From Chloroflexota bacterium (GTDB lineage: Bacteria > Chloroflexota > Limnocylindria > QHBO01): 6,490 nucleotides of DNA. The stretch is taken from NCBI GenBank assembly GCA_005879815.1, contig VBKA01000121.1, positions 1 to 6,490 of the forward strand. The letters are read 5' to 3'. The stretch's first letter is position 1; every line of letters begins with the position of its first letter. Under the pieces are notes generated by a model. That model searched no databases and had not been told where the DNA came from. It saw nothing but the letters and a program-made list of their open reading frames with translations. Below, piece by piece: positions 4,423 through 6,490 of the stretch. A program made the translations under genes and the position numbers.

Positions 4423-5862
4423 CTACTCCTCCAGGGCAAGGCCGAGGGCCGCCCGCAGGTCCGTGGCGGTCACGAGTCCGAGCTTGGGCGATTCTCCCAG
4501 CCGACGCTCCAGTGGGTGCTCTGCCTGGCCAGGCTGTCCCGGCCGTCCCGGCTGCAGGCCATCCGCGGATCCATCGCGTCCGGATCCGGTCACCAGTCGA
4601 TCGAACCCAAGCCGGCGAGCCTCAGCAAGCCGGCGTTCCGCGCGTCCGGCCGCGCGAAGCCGTCCGGAGAGCGCAAGCTCCCCGGCGAGCACGGTGCCCG
4701 AGCGAACGGGACGCTCGCGAAGCGACGAGGCCAGGGCCGCGGCGATCGCCAGGTCGGCCGACGGCTCCTCGATGGTCAGGCCGCCGGCGACGTTGACGTA
4801 CACGTCATGCCCGGTCAGGTTCAGGCCGGCGTGGCGGGCGAGGACGGCGATCAGCATGAGGATCCGATTCGTGTCGATCCCGGTCGTGGCGCGCCGTGGC
4901 GATCCGTAGCCCGCCGGCGCGACGAGTGCCTGGATTTCGACCGCGAGCGGGCGGGTCCCCTCCAGGGCGATGGTCACCGCACTGCCGGAGACGGGTGGCT
5001 GCTCGGACTCGATGAAGAATCGCGAGGCGTCCGGGACCTCGACGAGGCCGTCGCCGCGCATCTCGAGGACGCCCACCTCATCGGTCGATCCGAAGCGGTT
5101 CTTGGCCGCGCGCAGCAGCCGGGTCGTCCCGAGTCGCTCCCCCTCCAGGTAGATGACCGCATCGACGAGGTGCTCCAGGGTGCGGGGGCCGGCGACCGTG
5201 CCTTCCTTGGTGACATGACCGACGAGCGCGATGCAGGTGCTCCCCGCCTTGGCCACCTCCGCCAACCGCGCCGCCACCTCGCGCACCTGCCCGACGCTCC
5301 CGGCGGGACCGCCCAGCTCCGGGCTGGCCAGAGTCTGGACGCTGTCGACCACGGCCAGCCCCGGCCGCGTGGCCAGGATCGCCTCGATGGCCGTCTCCAG
5401 CTCGGTGGTGGCGAGCAGCGAGAGCCCGTCCACCACGGCGTCGACGCGCTCCGCTCGTCCGCGGACCTGGCGCGACGATTCCTCGCCGGTCACGTAGAGC
5501 GCGGCCGCTCCCCGTTGAGCCAGACGGGCCGCGAGCTGGAGCAGGAGGGTCGACTTGCCGATCCCCGGGTCACCGCTGAACAGGACGATCGAGCCAGGGA
5601 CGAGCCCGCCACCCAGGACCCGGTCGATCTCCCCGATGCCGCTCGCCAGGCGATCCGCCTCAGCGCTCGAGACCGCGGCAATCGCCTCGACTGCCGCGCC
5701 GGATGCACTGGAGGCGCGCGGACTCTCCCGGCTCCGGCGGCTGCCTCCAGGCATGACGGTCTCGACCAGCGTGTTCCAGGCGCCGCATCCCGCGCACTGG
5801 CCGGACCACTTGGGCGCGCTGGTGCCGCATTGCTGGCAGACGAACACGGAGCGATTGGGCAC
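4423..5862 (-). CDS. radA: DNA repair and recombination ATPase RadA (Sms), 479 aa
   Basis: RadA is a RecA-like ATPase with a Lon-type domain that extends and processes recombination intermediates by driving branch migration. An N-terminal C4 zinc finger (C9, C12, C23, C26) is followed by the ATPase core with Walker A GDPGIGKST (97-105), Walker B near D173 (LAVVDSV), and the RadA-specific KNRFG motif (254-258). The Lon-protease-like domain (about 300-425) includes the GGLTIEEPSADLA signature; RadA lacks the Lon catalytic serine, as usual. Length is slightly above the usual 450-460 because of a Gly/Pro/Gln-rich stretch (about 426-458) near the C-terminus. The start is GTG, read as CCC-preceded MPNRSVF directly before the zinc finger, with GGAG at 5874-5877 about 11 nt upstream. 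It lies 101 nt after clpC, with a strong hairpin between. Confidence 0.97.
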   Translation of the reverse strand: MPNRSVFVCQQCGTSAPKWSGQCAGCGAWNTLVETVMPGGSRRSRESPRASSASGAAVEAIAAVSSAEADRLASGIGEIDRVLGGGLVPGSIVLFSGDPGIGKSTLLLQLAARLAQRGAAALYVTGEESSRQVRGRAERVDAVVDGLSLLATTELETAIEAILATRPGLAVVDSVQTLASPELGGPAGSVGQVREVAARLAEVAKAGSTCIALVGHVTKEGTVAGPRTLEHLVDAVIYLEGERLGTTRLLRAAKNRFGSTDEVGVLEMRGDGLVEVPDASRFFIESEQPPVSGSAVTIALEGTRPLAVEIQALVAPAGYGSPRRATTGIDTNRILMLIAVLARHAGLNLTGHDVYVNVAGGLTIEEPSADLAIAAALASSLRERPVRSGTVLAGELALSGRLRAAGRAERRLAEARRLGFDRLVTGSGRDGSADGLQPGRPGQPGQAEHPLERRLGESPKLGLVTATDLRAALGLALEE

Positions 5863-5885
5863 GACGGCTCGGGCTCCAGATAGAC

Positions 5886-5916
5886 CGATGGGCGGGCCAG
5901 GAGGCCCGCCCTATCG
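5886..5916 (-). terminator. Strong hairpin between clpC and radA
   Basis: A 9-bp perfect GC stem (GGGCGGGCC 5890-5898, GGCCCGCCC 5903-5911) closes a 4-nt loop. Skipping a single bulged T at 5912, four more pairs (CGAT 5886-5889 with ATCG 5913-5916) lengthen it to 13 bp. It sits about 47 nt past the clpC stop and ends 9 nt before the GGAG of radA. No T-tract follows on the minus strand, so it may be a non-canonical terminator, an attenuator, or a 3'-end stabiliser that lets clpC and radA differ in level. Confidence 0.5.
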
Positions 5917-5963
5917 TGGCAGATCAGGATTGATCGCGCGGTTATCGGTCCCTTACAGCAGCC

Positions 5964-6490
5964 TTACGCGGCGGTAACCGCCTGCTTCTTGCGACTCGGC
6001 GCCGGGGGTGCGCCGCGCGTGATCGACACGGCGCCGTTGGCATCCACGTCGATGACGATCGTGTCGCCCGGTTCGAAGGCGGCCATGAGCATCCGCTCGG
6101 CGAGCGGATCCTCGATCTGGTTCTGGATCTCGCGCCGCAGCGGTCGCGCGCCAAAGGCCTGGTCGTAGCCCTTGGCGATGATGGCGTCCTTGGCCGCATC
6201 GCTCACCACCAGCGTCATCTGCTGGCCGGTGATCTGCGCCTTGACCCGCTCCAGGAGCAGGTCCACGATCTCGCGGATCTCCTCGCGGGTCAGCTGGCGG
6301 AACACCACCGTCGCGTCGATCCGGTTGAGGAACTCGGGCCGGAAGACGTTCTTCAGCTCGCCCAGGACGCGCTCCTTCATCCGCTCGTAGTCGACGATGG
6401 CCTGCGCTTCCTCGGTCGCGCTCGTTCCCCGGAAGCCAATCGTCTTGTCCTTCTGGATCTGGGGCGCTCCGACGTTGCTGGTCATGATGA
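5964..6490 (-). CDS. clpC: ATP-dependent Clp protease ATP-binding subunit ClpC (C-terminal part)
   Basis: This is the C-terminal 174 or so residues of an HSP100 unfoldase; the gene continues beyond 6490. The frame enters as IMTSNVGA, the sensor 1 region of the second AAA+ module (N of TSN). It then shows FRPEFLNRID (the conserved D2 segment with the arginine finger) and the sensor 2 motif GARPLRR of the D2 small domain. A short basic, Ala-rich tail ends in TAA. ClpC hexamers unfold proteins and feed them to ClpP; substrate choice usually needs adaptors. The tail is close in length to ClpC rather than ClpB. The clpC-radA adjacency also favours ClpC, but the N-terminal domain, UVR motif and LGF loop that would settle it lie outside or before this part. 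Confidence 0.9.
   Translation of the reverse strand, partial: IMTSNVGAPQIQKDKTIGFRGTSATEEAQAIVDYERMKERVLGELKNVFRPEFLNRIDATVVFRQLTREEIREIVDLLLERVKAQITGQQMTLVVSDAAKDAIIAKGYDQAFGARPLRREIQNQIEDPLAERMLMAAFEPGDTIVIDVDANGAVSITRGAPPAPSRKKQAVTAA

Noticed and set aside
4315..5883. Long plus-strand frame (522 aa) opposite radA
   Set aside because: It is a GC-rich antisense shadow; the radA frame on the minus strand has all family motifs.
1..6490. CRISPR array or classical insertion sequence
   Set aside because: No regularly spaced repeats, no transposase and no terminal inverted repeats with target duplications were found.

Overview
The window is GC-rich and densely coded over its right five-sixths. 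All large genes there lie on the minus strand, so the biological order runs from right to left: clpC (partial) - radA - PIN/TRAM membrane protein - an ispD-ispF-rlmB fusion - tRNA-Thr(UGU). This matches the conserved Gram-positive-type cluster clpC-radA-(disA)-yacL-ispD-ispF-(gltX/cysS)-rlmB, with disA and cysS/gltX missing. The GC content, short intergenic gaps and gene order suggest a high-GC bacterium, perhaps Chloroflexota or a deep actinobacterial relative. That placement is an inference, and no gene here fixes the phylum.

Region 1143-6490 is a housekeeping block: proteolysis and protein quality control (ClpC), recombination and repair (RadA), a YacL-type PIN nuclease anchored in the membrane, two enzymes of the MEP isoprenoid pathway, and a 23S rRNA 2'-O-ribose methyltransferase. 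Its main novelty is that IspD, IspF and RlmB form one uninterrupted 646-codon reading frame. Motifs of all three enzymes are intact, the linkers are very short, and I see no ATG, GTG or TTG at the IspF/RlmB junction. IspDF fusions are known, but I do not know of a described IspD-IspF-RlmB trifunctional protein.

Region 1-1053, just past the 3' end of tRNA-Thr, looks like accessory DNA. A 34-bp exact copy of the 3' part of tRNA-Thr lies 990 bp away in the same orientation, the pattern left when an integrative element enters a tRNA 3' end. Between the copies I see only small genes: a 47-aa lipoprotein with a clear lipobox (GTG start), a 49-aa acidic protein on the minus strand, and a 58-aa two-helix membrane protein with a good Shine-Dalgarno. 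There is also a nested palindrome at 574-676. No integrase is visible, so this is a remnant, a non-autonomous insert or a duplication. A Lys/Gly-rich protein tail ends at position 60.

Regulatory-looking signals include a strong hairpin between clpC and radA, a four-tract G-run motif on the transcribed strand just after radA, an ATGA/TGGA-rich tract in the leader of the PIN/TRAM gene, and a hairpin between the convergent tRNA-Thr and the 58-aa membrane gene.
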